DNA from: Adiantum capillus-veneris
Lineage: Eukaryota > Streptophyta > Polypodiopsida > Polypodiales > Pteridaceae
Assembly: GCA_014529385.2 (NCBI GenBank)
Contig: CM043968.1
Location: 5,184,501 to 5,248,500 of the forward strand
Direction of reading: 5' to 3'
DNA length: 64,000 nt
The number at the start of each line of letters is the position of its first letter. Position 1 is the first letter of the stretch. This document shows, piece by piece, positions 13,522 through 25,373 of this stretch. The position numbers and the translations under genes were made by a program. The notes beneath the pieces are model-generated. The model made no database searches. It was not told where the DNA came from and saw only the letters and a program-made list of their open reading frames with translations.

Positions 13522-13642
13522 CCCCCCCCCCCCCTCTCGGGTGATAAACTTAAACTACATTTGGACCTAGCATGTGGTTTGCTGAACTTTGCAATAAGCA
13601 AGAAAGTCCCCTCTATTCATAGAAACATACTCAACCTTTAAG

Positions 13643-13694
<52 letters not shown>

Positions 13695-14235
13695 GCTACA
13701 TACACTCATCGTAACAATCAACAATTCGGTGGGAGAGGGGACAGGGTAGCTCGTTTGCTTGCGACACGTGGAGGTGTCAAATTTTCAACAACTTTAAGAA
13801 AGAGTATAAGAGTAACTATCTAGAGTAATTTTTAAAAATTTTAAAATACAAAATTATAAAATTTGTTAATATAAGATCAATGTTGGTCTTGAAAAAATCC
13901 CTTTGAATTTTTTTTCCAAATATATCTTCAAATTCAAAAGTCAAATTTGCAGTAAAATTCCCCTCCCAATTTACCTTTTTTCTATGAGGCATATTTAACA
14001 TGATACTTTTACCCTCTTGTGTAGGTGAAAAGTCTTTTGGCAAAAGAAAAGTAATAAGTCTTTTGATTTTCATTGTCAAAAACGATTTCATATGGTCATT
14101 CGAGCAGTTTTACCCCTTCATTTTTTCACTTTAGATTAGACGTTTTGTAAAAAAAAATTGAAGTGAACCAATGAGTGACACGTGGAGGGCATCTCCTTCC
14201 TTTAAATTTTTAAGCTGTGTTATATATAGTATAGA
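13371..14235. repeat. Repeat module Z, copy 2
   Basis: Begins CATGCTCGTGCGTTCATAGT, contains (CT)n runs at 13472-13518 and 13649-13692 and a poly-C at 13519-13533, and ends TTAAGCTGTGTTATATATAG next to the Helitron-type 5' terminus at 14235. No gene. Confidence 0.75.
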
Positions 14236-14519
14236 CCAACACGTAGTAGATTGGTTATCCACTTCCATTCTAAGGAACTAATTCAGAGTCCCAGATTTAT
14301 TGGAGGTAGAACTAATTTTCTTCTTCTTCTCCTCTCTCTCTCTCTCCCTCTCCCCTGTCTCTCTCCCCCCTTCCCCCCCTCTCTCTCCCGTTCCCTCTCT
14401 CTCTCTCTCTCTCTATATGTATATTATATATGTATGTGTGTGTGTGTGTATATATGTATTTGTGTGTGTGTGTGTATGCATGTATGTATATATATGTATA
14501 CATATATATGGAAATATTT

Positions 14520-14558
<39 letters not shown>

Positions 14559-14783
14559 TCACAGTGTGCTTTTGGTGGAACGGTCTATCTTTCAAGATTG
14601 TTGTCATCCTCTCTCCATTTAGCTTACCGTGGAATTTTACTATCTTTAGGAGAGGCTTTTTCATTTGCGCATGTAGCTAGTTGTACTTGGTTCTCACAGT
14701 TCCAATTTGTTGCTTTAGTTCTCTCATATTCATCATCATCTGGGTATTCTCAAAGATTTTTCAAGTAATACGAATAAGCCTCT

Positions 14784-14830
<47 letters not shown>

Positions 14831-14947
14831 AAGAGCAATTAAAAATTCCTTTTTATTGCCAACACATAATAGATTGGTTATCCAATTTCCTTAGATTTAG
14901 AGTCCCAGATTTATTGGAGGTAGAACTTATTTTCTTCTTCTTCTTCT

Positions 14948-14960
<13 letters not shown>
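14236..14960. repeat. Repeat module X, copy 3 (with a partial copy before it)
   Basis: 14236-14335 is the tail part of module X (CACGTAGTAGATTGGTTATC ... GAGGTAGAACTAATTTTCTT); 14420-14960 is a full copy. The full copy has a 15-20 bp deletion inside GGAGAGGC-TTTTTCATTTGCGC relative to copies 1 and 2. Confidence 0.75.
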
Positions 14961-15004
<44 letters not shown>

Positions 15005-15114
15005 GTCACACACACACACACAACGTCTCTTTGCTCTCTTCTTCTTATTGATTGGCTTGCTCTAACACACACAACCTCTCTCTGCTCTCTTCTTCTCTTT
15101 GAACGATGCCCTCT

Positions 15115-15210
<96 letters not shown>
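14961..15210. repeat. Repeat module Y, copy 2
   Basis: Starts after a short (CT)n(TA)n at 14949-15005 and ends in (CT)n(CA)n 15117-15211. Confidence 0.75.
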
Positions 15211-15213
<3 letters not shown>

Positions 15214-15330
15214 CATGCATTCTCGTGCATTCATAGTGGCCTACCCATGATCTTAGAAGTAGATTCACACAAGCAAGTGCACTCTTGTCGAATCTGACAA
15301 TGGCCTTTCCACAAACCTTCTCTCTTTACC

Positions 15331-15379
<49 letters not shown>

Positions 15380-16066
15380 TCCCCCCCCCCGGGTGATAAA
15401 CTTAAACTACATTTGGACCTAGCATGTGGTTTGCTAAACTTTGCATTAAGCAAGCGAGTCCCCCTCTATTCATAGAAACATACTCAACCTTTAAGTTTTT
15501 CTTACTCTCTCTCTCTCTCTCTCTCATGCTACATACACTCATCGTAACAATCAACGATTCGGTGGGAGAGGGGACGTGGTAGCACGTTTGCTTGCGACAT
15601 GTGGAGGTGTCAAATTTTCAAGAACTTTAAAAAAGAGTATAAGAGTGACTATCTATAGTAATTTTCAAAAATTTTAAAATACAAAATTATAAAATTGTTT
15701 AATATAATATCAATATTGGTCTTGAAAACTCCCTTTGATTTTTTTTCCCCAAATATATCTTCAAATTCAAAAGTCAAATTTGCTGTAAAATTCCCCTCCC
15801 AATTTACCTTTTTCTATGAGGCATATTTAACATGATACATTTACCCTCTTATTTACCCTCTTGTGGAGGTGAAAAGTCTTTTGGCAAAAGAAAAGTAGTA
15901 AGTCTTTTGACTTTTTATTTTCAAACGGATTGTTATATGGTCATTCGAGCAGTTTTACCCTTTCACTTTTTCACTTAAGATTAGATGTTTTGTAAAAAAA
16001 AATATTGAAGTGAACCAATGAGCGACACGTGGAGGGCCTCTCCTTCCTTAAAATTTTTAAGCTGCA
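15211..16066. repeat. Repeat module Z, copy 3
   Basis: Closely matches 13371-14235; ends TTTTTAAGCTGCATTACACA at 16066, so the Helitron-type terminus is missing and module Y copy 3 begins. Confidence 0.75.
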
Positions 16067-16116
16067 TTACACACACTTTCTCTGCTCTCTTCTTCTCTTT
16101 GAACGATGTCCTCTGA

Positions 16117-16160
<44 letters not shown>

Positions 16161-16259
16161 ACGCATGCTCGTGCGTTCATAGTGGCCTACCCATGATCTT
16201 AGAAGCAGATTCACACAAGCAAGTGCACTCTTGTCGAATCTGACAATGGCCTTCAACAA

Positions 16260-16301
<42 letters not shown>

Positions 16302-16830
16302 CATCCCCCTCCCCCCCCCCCCCAACCCCAAGTGATAACCTTAAACTACATTTGGACCTAGCATGTGGTTTGATGAACTTTGCAATAAGCAAGCGAGCCC
16401 CCCTCAATTTATAGAAACATATTCAACCTTTAAGTTTTCCTCTCTCTCGCATACTACACACACTCATCGTAACAATCAACAATTCGGTGGGAGAGGGGAC
16501 GGGGTAGCACGTTTGCTTAGCGACACGTGGAGGTGTCAAATTTTCAAGAACTTTAAGAAAGAGTATAAGAGTGACTATCTAGAGTAGTTTTTTAAAAATT
16601 TAAAATACAAAATTACCAAATTTGTTAATATAATATCAATATTTGTCTTGAAAAAATCTTTTTGATTTTTTTTTCCAAATATATCTTCAAATACAAAACT
16701 CAAATTTACAGTAAAATTCCCCTCCTAATTTACCTTTTTTCTATGAGGCATATTTAACATGATACATTTACCTTTTTTCTATGAGGTATATGTAACATGA
16801 TACATTTATCAGAATTCCACATATAAATTT
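16067..16830. repeat. Repeat modules Y (copy 3, shortened) and Z (copy 4, 3' truncated)
   Basis: Y spans about 16070-16163; Z starts at 16163 and loses similarity after about 16800, where a small duplication of TACCTTTTTTCTATGAGG (16731 and 16770) occurs. No coding potential. Confidence 0.7.
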
Positions 16831-18090
16831 TGAGATTCACATCTAAATCTGCCCTCCCACCTCCGATTCCTCGTGCTGCTTTGGATTCGGTCACGCCGCC
16901 TTGGGTTCACTCACCTTCTGCCTCGGTTTTGCTTGTGTTCAACGTTAAACCTCGAATTTGTTTTCAAATACAAAGCGTCCAATGCTCATATAGTAGAAGT
17001 AGATTGCGTCTAAAATTTTTCATATGCATGTTTACCAAGTGTCTCAGCAGAAGCATTGTGTATACGAGTGGCTATCAGATTGCTTGAAAGAAAAACACAA
17101 GTTTTGTGTATTCTCACATATGAAAATTTGAAATCCACCTCTAAATTCTAGTTTTGAAGATGAGAAAACCTACAAGTTTTAGGGAAAAATCATTGATGAA
17201 ACATAGCAAAATTGCCTTTAATTTTTCAATAAGTTGGTTTTTAAACTTTTTTGAAAAAACATTGTATTGTGTCCGAATGCTCAAAGCTTACCTATAAATT
17301 TTGAGATTTAGCCATAAATTCTCTTTTTTTTTTGCTATACTCACAATTGTGAGTGAGAGAATTTATATTAACGTGACGGGATTGTATTCTTTTGAAGCTA
17401 ATATAGATTTAACAACAAAATTCTAACTTGAAAGCAATAAAAAAAACCAAGTTTAACACAGCCGAAAGAAATTTAGTGTAAATTTTCTCTGCCTCTTGCC
17501 TTTGCCACCTCGGTTTTTCTCATGCCACTTCAAATTCGTGCATGCTGCCTTGGGTTCGCTCCCCCTTTTTGCCATCTCAAATTTTCTCGTCACATCGGAT
17601 TCGTGTATGCCGCCTTGGGTTCCCTAGCAAAAACACTTGTCTTTCACATTGATTTTGCTCGTCTGATTTGCTGCAAATTTTCCTATATGTCGGTTTTTAA
17701 ACTTTTGTGAAAAAAGCATTGTATTGTATGCGAATGCTCAAAGTAAACTTAGGTTTAGTATAATCCTACCAATTAATTTTGAAACTTATCCATAAATTAT
17801 ACCTGGAAGGCGAGAAAAAAACCCAAGCTTAGCACAAATCCTAGAGAAATTCAGGGTAAAAACCTTCAAATATCATCAAGATTTTTCTCCTAGTTCCGCC
17901 TTTGCTACCTCGGATTTGCTTGTTCCAATTTGGATTTGTGCACACACCGACATGGGTTTGCTTGCCTTTTTCTCACCTATTCCCTCGCTTTGGATTCTTC
18001 GGATTGGCACACCCCACCTTCGGTTCGCTTGTCTTCCGCTTTGATTTTTCTCGCCTTCAACGCTTTCCTCCATCCCTCGTCTTGGAATCA
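16805..18090. repeat. Degenerate tandem repeat, about 460-bp unit, about 3 copies
   Basis: Each copy has a block with CCTCGG(A/T)TTT and CGCCTTGGGTTCGCT-like strings (16850-16960, 17490-17650, 17890-18080), and the first two are followed by GTTTTTAAACTTTTGTGAAA with CATTGTATTGTATGCGAATGCTCAAAG (about 17230-17285 and 17690-17745). Divergence is high. Not translated convincingly in any frame. Confidence 0.6.
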
Positions 18091-18096
18091 ACCTCT

Positions 18097-18099
<3 letters not shown>

Positions 18100-18192
<93 letters not shown>

Positions 18193-18230
18193 ATAACTCA
18201 GAACTTTAGAAGTTGGCACCGGGTAGTGAG

Positions 18231-18290
<60 letters not shown>
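18100..18290. repeat. (CT)n(CA)n and (CT)n(TA)n microsatellites
   Basis: (CT)n 18102-18137, (CA)n 18138-18190, (CT)n 18233-18258 and (TA)n 18260-18288, directly before the 550-bp tandem array. Confidence 0.95.
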
Positions 18291-18778
18291 TTAGGCTCGT
18301 CATAATTGAGAAAATTTATGAATTTTAAAGGGTGGCACATAGTTTAACTCCTAAAAATAGAAGGGGATAAAATATATTTGAACAGGTAAAAGGCCTGTTA
18401 GCTGGGCAATCTCTCTTCTCATTTGGGATGCTAGTGTCACGGCTGATTTTTCACGTACATTTTACCCATTTTAAGGTATTTTTTTGTTTTCTATGGGAGA
18501 AAATGTTAGCCACTCTCTCAAAAATACACTATAATTCCACGAAAATAATAATTTTTGGAAATTGGCAAGGGTCCCCTTGGTGAGTAGGAGTCCCCATAAA
18601 CTTGATGGAACAATCTCTCTCTCTCTCTCTCTCTCTCATGACCAATGACATGTGTAACAACCCCATCATTTGCATGCATGTCCTCAAAGCGATACAGAAT
18701 GAAGTCGACTCACAAACAGACCAACCTTCTCCTTTTTTTCTAGGGATAGATGCTTGACATTAGTTAGTGTATATATAC

Positions 18779-18814
<36 letters not shown>

Positions 18815-19138
18815 ATTTATAGATTTTTTAGGGTGGCACATGGTTTAACTCTCAAAAATAAAAAGGATCAAATAACTCTCAACTGATAAAAGGCCCGTGA
18901 ATTGGGAATCTCTCTCCCCATTTGAGATGCCAATGTTAGGGTTGATTTTTTGTTAGACATTTGACCCATTTTAAAGCATTTTTCTTGTTTTGTGTGGGAA
19001 AAAATGTTAGCTACTCTTTTAAAAGTACATGATAATATTAAGAGAATAACAATTTCTTGGAAATTTGAAAGGCAAGGGTGTCTTTGATGAGTAGGAGTCT
19101 CCATGAGCTCAATCGTAAAATATCTCTCTCTCTCTCTG

Positions 19139-19196
<58 letters not shown>

Positions 19197-19672
19197 GGCC
19201 AAGGACATGTAAAACAACCTATCATTTGCATGCATGTCCCCAAAGCGATACAAAATGAAGTCGACTCACAAACAGTCAAACCTTCTCCTTTTTTTCTAGG
19301 GATAGATGTTTGACATTAGTTAGTGTGTGTGTATATATGTGTATGTGTGTGTGTGTGTCTCCATCATAATATAAAATTTTTATAGGTTTTTTAGGGTGGG
19401 ACATGGTTTAACTCTCAAAAATAAAAAGGATTTAATAACTCTGACTTGATAAAAGGCCCGCCAATTGGGAAATATCTCTCCCTATTTGAGATGCCAATGT
19501 TAGGGTTGTTTTTTTTCAAACATTTTACCCATTTAAAGACATTTTTCTTGTTTTATATGAAAACAATATTAGCTACTCTTTTGAAAATACATGATAATAT
19601 TAAGAAAATAACAATGTCTTAAGGGCAAGGGTGTCCCTAGTGAGTAGGAGTCCCCATGAGCTCAATCATAAA

Positions 19673-19708
<36 letters not shown>

Positions 19709-19800
19709 AATGTAGATAACAACCCCTACCTTTGAATGCATGCCCTCAAAGCGAGACCGACCTAAATTGATTCGCGGACATACGAATCTTCTCCTTTTTC
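18291..19800. repeat. Three tandem copies of a ~500-550-bp repeat
   Basis: Copies span about 18291-18811, 18812-19361 and 19362-19800. Shared strings include AAATTTATAGATTTTTTAGG, TAAAAGGCC(C/T)G, GTGAGTAGGAGTCCCCATGA, GCATGCATGTCCTCAAAGCG and CTAGGGATAGATG(C/T)TTGACA. Each copy carries its own (CT)n tract in the middle and copies 1 and 2 end in a (GT)n tract. Copy 3 lacks the last ~50 bp. Non-coding. Confidence 0.85.
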
Positions 19801-20344
19801 TCAATCGCTTTAAAAAATAAAAACTTATGCAAATTTATAAAACGTATCAATATTGGTGTTGAAAAAAGCCCCTTGATAAAACAAAGCCAAATATATCATT
19901 AAAAATCAAATTTTTATTAAATAACAGAAGCTCCACAAAAAAAATGTTTACTTGCATATGTGGAGTGAAACTAAATTTATACATTTATTCTATGTATAGT
20001 TGAAATTTAGTCTTTGGTCTTTACATTGTACATTTTGAAAGGCTTTTCATTTCTCTGTCCATGTCAAATCTAACCCTTCACTTTTGCATTTTACATTCTA
20101 TGTATAGTTGAAAGTCTTTGTCTTTACGTTGTACATTTTGAAAGGCTTTTCATTTCTCTATGCATGCCAAATGGAACCCTTCACTTTTGTATTTTACATT
20201 AGATGCTTGGTTTAAACTTTTGTGAAGTGAACCAATGCATGACATTAGATGCGTGGTTTAAACTTTTGTGAAGTGAACCAATGCATGACACGTGGATGTC
20301 TTCTTCTTGCTTGAAATTTTTAAGCTGCATAAGTATAGTATAGA
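19801..20344 (-). mobile_element. Helitron-like 5' end (third) with internal direct repeats
   Basis: The plus strand ends TTTTTAAGCTGCATAAGTAT-AGTATAGA, i.e. TCTATACTATAC on the minus strand, like the terminus at 14235, and has the same preceding GTGAACCAATG-CATGACACGTGGA segment. Two direct duplications precede it: GTACATTTTGAAAGGCTTTT (20025, 20131) and GACATTAGATGCxTGGTTTA (20196, 20239). The matching 3' end was not found. Confidence 0.4.
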
Positions 20345-20855
20345 AGTATAGATATAGATTGGAGGGCCAAAAAATATGTACTTTCTTTGTTTTGACTAGT
20401 GGAATCAATTTCAATCAAATACATCCACTCAGACAAGACTATTTTCTTAGAAAGGGCTTTGAAAGGCCAAAATTTGTCCCTTTTTCAGCATTTTTGAAAA
20501 TGCACGTTTTGTTTGTAGCTAATAATGGGAATAGAAAATAAATCTTTTCACTTGATTACCTATCCTAGAGCATTAATAAGTATTATATAGACTTTAGAAA
20601 CATGGTACAACTTAAATCTTCTAGAACTTAAAACCAAATTATGAGATTTTTGACAAAACAGCACTAAAAATTTTGACATAAGAGATCAATAGAATCTCAT
20701 TTTGATATAAAGAAAATTTGAGAAATTTTTTCACCTCATAAGCTAGCTACAGTAGAAACCACACACCAAGAACTATCTTCCATATATGTGAGATAATTCC
20801 AACAACATCCAAGGAAACAAGACACTCAAGTGTCCGAGGACACTAAAGTGTCTAA

Positions 20856-21139
20856 GGCTATGGTCACGCGAGGCTTAGTTTCGATGAACACAGCTCGACC
20901 AGCGCTCTGACAAAGCAGCCTTTTGCAGGTTTTCACCGACTCACTTTTGTAACTATGCCTAAAGGTTTCAAAACTATTCCGATTAGCTGCCAGTCACTGC
21001 CCGAGTTCTCTCTCCTATTGCTGCTCGTCAACCTCTCTCTCTCTACCCACTGCTTCCCGTTAACCTCTGCAGATCCGTACCTACCATGGTCAGCACTGGT
21101 CGAGGCTTACGAAAAACTAAGCCTCACGTGACCATGCCC
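20856..21139. mobile_element. Tourist-like MITE (PIF/Harbinger type), 284 bp
   Basis: Left end GGCTATGGTCACGCGAGGCT and right end (reverse complement) GGGCATGGTCACGTGAGGCT form terminal inverted repeats that continue for about 50 bp (AGTTT...CTCGACCAG). A 3 bp TAA lies on both sides (20853-20855 and 21140-21142), the target duplication expected of PIF/Harbinger elements. No ORF. It ends about 170 bp before the start codon of the CBP60 gene, so it lies in that gene's promoter or 5' UTR. Confidence 0.8.
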
Positions 21140-21310
21140 TAAATACAGAACTAGTGTCAATTTCGCCCCCACGTGCGCTGAACTCGACTCTGGGTTTCAA
21201 CAGCTCTTAAGAAATAAGTTTGACAACTTTGACTCCAAAACCACACTACGGCCAATTTGTTGCAAAGGGGTGTGTACGCGCGTGCGTGCGAGGGAGAGAG
21301 ACAGAGAGAG

Positions 21311-21412
21311 ATGGAGTCCGCAGGAGGAAAATGTCCTGACGATGGAGCTAGCCATGGCAACAAAGTATTACGTCTTTCCGGGTACTCTCTCTCACTCTCT
21401 CTCTCTCTCTCA

Positions 21413-21462
<50 letters not shown>

Positions 21463-24121
21463 GAAGGTGATCTTTTGTTATGGGCAGTGTGGTGATGGAG
21501 GCGATTCAGGAGGATATGGTGCGCCCCCACTGGCTCGAGTCCTTCTTACGCAGATTGGTAGCTCTCAAGATTACCAGGCTTGTAATGAATGCTATTTTGT
21601 GATAATGCAGCTGCCAAATATGGTTGGCTAATGAATACCAACCACACCATATGATAAGCTGACACAATAATAAATATATTTATGCTTCCTGCGACTGACA
21701 AAATTCGTTTGCCTCCCTCATGAATGCACAGGTTGAAGAGGAGGTCAATCGCAAAGTATCTGAGTTCACAACGCAATGGAGGTAAGACACTGACGGGCGT
21801 TGATCTGGTTTTCAGGCTGTGAGAAATGTGTGAGATGCCTCTACCCCCATTATGGCATGATTACAGGTTGATGCTGCTCTGCCCTGGCTTTGAATCTTTG
21901 GATGCGATTTAATTACGTATATTAGATTAACAGGTTATAATCACAGAAAATTGCATGCCTTTAAGGGTACCATAGATTAAGGTAATTAAGTCTCAATCAT
22001 AATATTATAAGCCCTTGGTTTATCATGTTCGAGGGGCCATAACATTGTCCCTCACCAACCATCATCTCCTGACAGACTTCCTCAAGGGCATATAATTACT
22101 GGAAGTACTGCAGTAAAGGTTAGCAGACAGTTCCATTTACAATTCATATCAAGCCCTGCGGCCGAATCCACCTTCACGCGCACGAAGCTGGAGGGAGAAT
22201 GTGGTGATACCATTCGTGTGAGGCTTGTCGATGTCACCACGAGACAGCTTGTCACTGAAGGTCCGGAATCTGCTACCGAATTGGAAGTAGTCCCCTTGAT
22301 GGGGGACTTCAACATACCAGATGAAGAAGACTGGACGGCCGACGAATTTGAGAGAAATGTGGCGAAGGAACGAGAAGGCAAGGCCCTGCAGCTTCTTGCT
22401 GGTCAGCTCAAAGTGTATCTCAAAGGGGGTTTGGGGACACTAGGGCATGTGTACTTCACTGACAACTCGAGCTGGACGAGATCCAGAAAGTTCCGACTTG
22501 GGGTTCGTGTCCCTCAATTAGATAATGGGGCTGCGTTAGCAAGCATTAGAGAAGGAATATCTCAGGCCTTCCTTGTTAAGGAGAATAGGGGCAAAGGTAG
22601 TTTCACCTCCTTGCAATGAACACCTTCTGTAGTGTGAGTGCATTGCATAAGACACTCTCTTGTTGTTGTATGCTTGAACAGGGTACTCAAAGCATGACAT
22701 ACCCAAGCAAAGCGACAAAGTATGGCGTTTGCGGCATATTGCAAGAAATGGCCCGAGCCACCAAAACCTCTGCCGCAATGGCATCCACACCGTCAAAGAT
22801 TTTCTCTGTTGGGTACACAAAAGACCAGAAGATCTCAAAGAGGTGTGCAAATTGGTACACATTTTGAGGTACAGAGAGAGGTATGAATGTGTGTCTATTT
22901 TGTATTTGGATTCATGTCGCATTTCTGGGTTTTGTGTTGCCCTTGGGAACCACAGGTGCTGGGCAAAATGCCTGCGAAATCCTATGAAGCTGCTGTAGCA
23001 CATGCCAAGAAATGTGTCCCGCTCGGTGGTATGTATGTTTGCCCCGTGAATCAGCCTCCCTTTGAGCAGGTGGTCTTCAACCAAGATTACCAAACTGTGG
23101 GTGCTGTTGCTGATGGGCAATATGTTGGCCTTGACATGTTAAAGGAGCACTCTGAAAAGGTGAGCTTTCACCACCCATCCTACAAGAGTATTAGCTTACG
23201 CATGTTACTAGCCAGCCATTAAAGCACAGAGAATTGAAAGAGGGCTTATCAAGTAAGCAGAGGAGAGCTCCATCAATTTGTGCTTACATATTGGCATACA
23301 TCAGCATTTGTTTTTTAGCTGAATTTCTGTAGGTGCAAATGGATGCTTGTCTCAAAATCGTGTACAACAACTGGGGCGCTGCAAACGTAGCTGGGTGCAT
23401 GGTGCAGGTAGATGCTGGAAATGCAGAAGAAGAGCCAGTTGACATGGGTAGTTAGTCCTGATCCTTCCTTGAACTCAATTTCTTTGCAAGAGTTGGTTGC
23501 TTAAGTACTACCAAAACCTGCTACTTTTGATTTTGCTGCAGAGCCAATTACAGATGAGACAGCCGTGGATCCCTTGGCGAGAGACGTAGTCCAGGATGTG
23601 GAGCCCGGGTCTCCTGATATGCAAGGTATACTATAATTAGGGCCCATCCCTCTGTGCAGGTAGGGCCCCATATCATGGAGGGAAGCAACTCATGTATCAA
23701 TTTCTTTGTCACTGCAGAACCAGCTGATGATAACTGGATTGAAATGGCTACTGCGAAGCCGCCGAATAGCAATGATTTGAGCACGACGGATTCTTGGTGG
23801 AAGTATATTGACAATGTAGGAGTTGTAGCTGGTGTTGATGAAGAAGAATTAAGTCGCGACAATGTGGCAAGACATTTGAACGAAGTTTTATGGGAGGACT
23901 ATATTATTGCAGGCCAGGGCTCATATGGTGATCATCAGGTATGTGTAGATGATCCTGGGGTGGATGCTGATCTGAGGCTGCCGACCAGCAGATGGTGGCT
24001 CAGGATACGGGCAGCGGTGCGTTGGGCGCTTTTCATCCGGAATGCCACGTTTATGCAGCAGCAGCAAACAGCTTCTTCTCATGACTACCCCATTAATGCA
24101 GAGCTGCTAGATTATTCATGA
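21311..24121 (+). CDS. CBP60: CALMODULIN-BINDING PROTEIN 60-like transcription regulator, nine exons
   Basis: Exons read as 21311-21381, 21488-21557, 21732-21781, 22127-22596, 22682-22842, 22956-23159, 23333-23447, 23542-23625, 23718-24121; every intron is GT-AG and frames join to a 542-residue protein. Family hallmarks: FTRTKLEGECGDTIRVRLVD (about residues 80-100), WTADEFERNV, FTDNSSWTRSRKFRLGVRV, then DKVWRLRHIARNGPSH and VKDFLCWV (about 225-265), then the CVPLGGMYV domain. A basic, Trp-rich helix (WWLRIRAAVRWALFIRN, about 501-517) near the C-terminus is the likely calmodulin-binding site, as in CBP60a-f; CBP60g has it at the N-terminus. Known role: nuclear DNA-binding regulators of salicylic-acid-linked immunity. 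Start chosen at ATG 21311 because frame and splice phase fit; the N-terminus is short. Intron 1 is nearly filled by a (CT)n(CA)n microsatellite. The gene looks intact. Confidence 0.9.
21383..21464. repeat. (CT)n(CA)n microsatellite in CBP60 intron 1
   Basis: (CT)-rich 21385-21415 then (CA)n 21417-21459 inside the 106-bp first intron. Apparent ORFs through it are artefacts. Confidence 0.9.
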
Positions 24122-24495
24122 GTAAATTCCCACTAATTTCAAAACAACCACAAAAACCACCCCTATAATCTGTTGTGTTCTTTGCACGCAGCAGCTCCAA
24201 ATTTCAAATATTCAACCGCATCAACACCTTCCAGCTTCAGAATGATTTGTCTAGGCCTATATAATAAGTTGTTGGCGATCATGAACAGAGTAAAGTGTCA
24301 AGTGGATTGTCATTATATGCCTGCAATTTTATGTCTTCAACTAGATTAGACTGTGCCTTATGATCATATGCATTAATGCACACCAATTGCTCCACGCACA
24401 TCATAATTTCACTTGCATCATACTTCAAATTAATCATGAATCTTTTCCAAAACAAAGAAAGTAAGCTTCTTCATAACTCTAATAGCACTGCTCAA
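24122..24495. other. 3' flank of the CBP60 gene
   Basis: AT-rich, no gene; expected to hold the 3' UTR. No clear polyadenylation signal can be chosen. Confidence 0.5.
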
Positions 24496-24729
24496 TAAAA
24501 GCCAGTTTCTATGCTTTGATTTTTGAGGTCAAACCGGTCTTCATGCCATTACAATTGACAATGCCCATATCCATATTCAAATTCACACCACAAAATGGGA
24601 CATGTGAGTGTTGGACTCTACGACATAAAAGCCGGTTTCTATGCTTTGATTGTTGAGGTCAAACCGGTCTTCATGTCTTTACAATTGTCAATGTCCATAT
24701 CCATATTCAAATTCACACCACAAAATGGC
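24496..24729. repeat. Direct repeat, about 103 bp, period about 131 bp
   Basis: AAAAGCC(A/G)GTTTCTATGC through CACACCACAAAATGG occurs at about 24498-24600 and 24628-24728 with few differences. The second copy is interrupted by the gypsy element inserted at 24731; its continuation after the element (45459) still parallels copy 1. Confidence 0.85.
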
Positions 24730-24730
24730 A
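24726..24730 (+). repeat. Target-site duplication TGGCA, left copy
   Basis: TGGCA here and at 45454-45458 flank the LTR element and define its ends. Confidence 0.8.
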
Positions 24731-25299
24731 TGTAGACGATTGGATAGTCACTATGTGGGAACGTCTTCTTAGAAGATGGGCAGTGAATTACTACAGTAAA
24801 CCCGAAGTGTATAAATAGGGTCCATTACATTGTAATCGGGTTGGGAATTATTATCATTTGGGTTAACCCGAATTACTACAGTAATTACTATAGTAATTAC
24901 TACAGTAAACCCGAAGTGTATAAATAGGCTCCATTACATTGTAATCGGGTTGGAAATTATTATCATTTGGGTTAGCGCCTTGGTTATACTTGTACTTGAG
25001 AATCATAGGTAGTATTGTCGGCTGTACTTTCTCTCTGTAATCATATTCGCTGTAATCTTGATCTGTAATCCCAATCATGGCATATATTTCAGTTATACTT
25101 ACTTCTCGTCCAGTCTTCTGAATTTGAATCTGAATCTGAACCTTATTTCCAGTACATAAGTCTGATTCTTATTTCAGTATCCACATTTTACTTTAGTCTC
25201 TGATTCCTGTCCAGTCTGTTGTTTAAAATCTTCCCACACTAGTAGCTGAAATCTTTCAACACTGGAATTAACTGTCTCAAGAGATCAGCTCCAATTCCA
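24731..25299 (+). mobile_element. 5' LTR of the 20.7 kb gypsy element, with duplicated core promoter
   Basis: Starts TGTAGACG, ends CTCCAATTCCA. Matches the 3' LTR over more than 400 bp. It contains a tandem duplication of about 109 bp (about 24788-24896 and 24897-25005) that includes the TATA box, so TATAAATA occurs twice (24810-24817 and 24919-24926) while the 3' LTR has it once. Relative to the 3' LTR the first part (before TCACTATGTGGG) is shortened. Confidence 0.8.
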
Positions 25300-25373
25300 G
25301 TTTGGCGATCATGGTGGGTTGAGCTGAAACTCGTTGACTAAAAGACTCTTCTCCCAGTTTGAAATTTTCAGCA

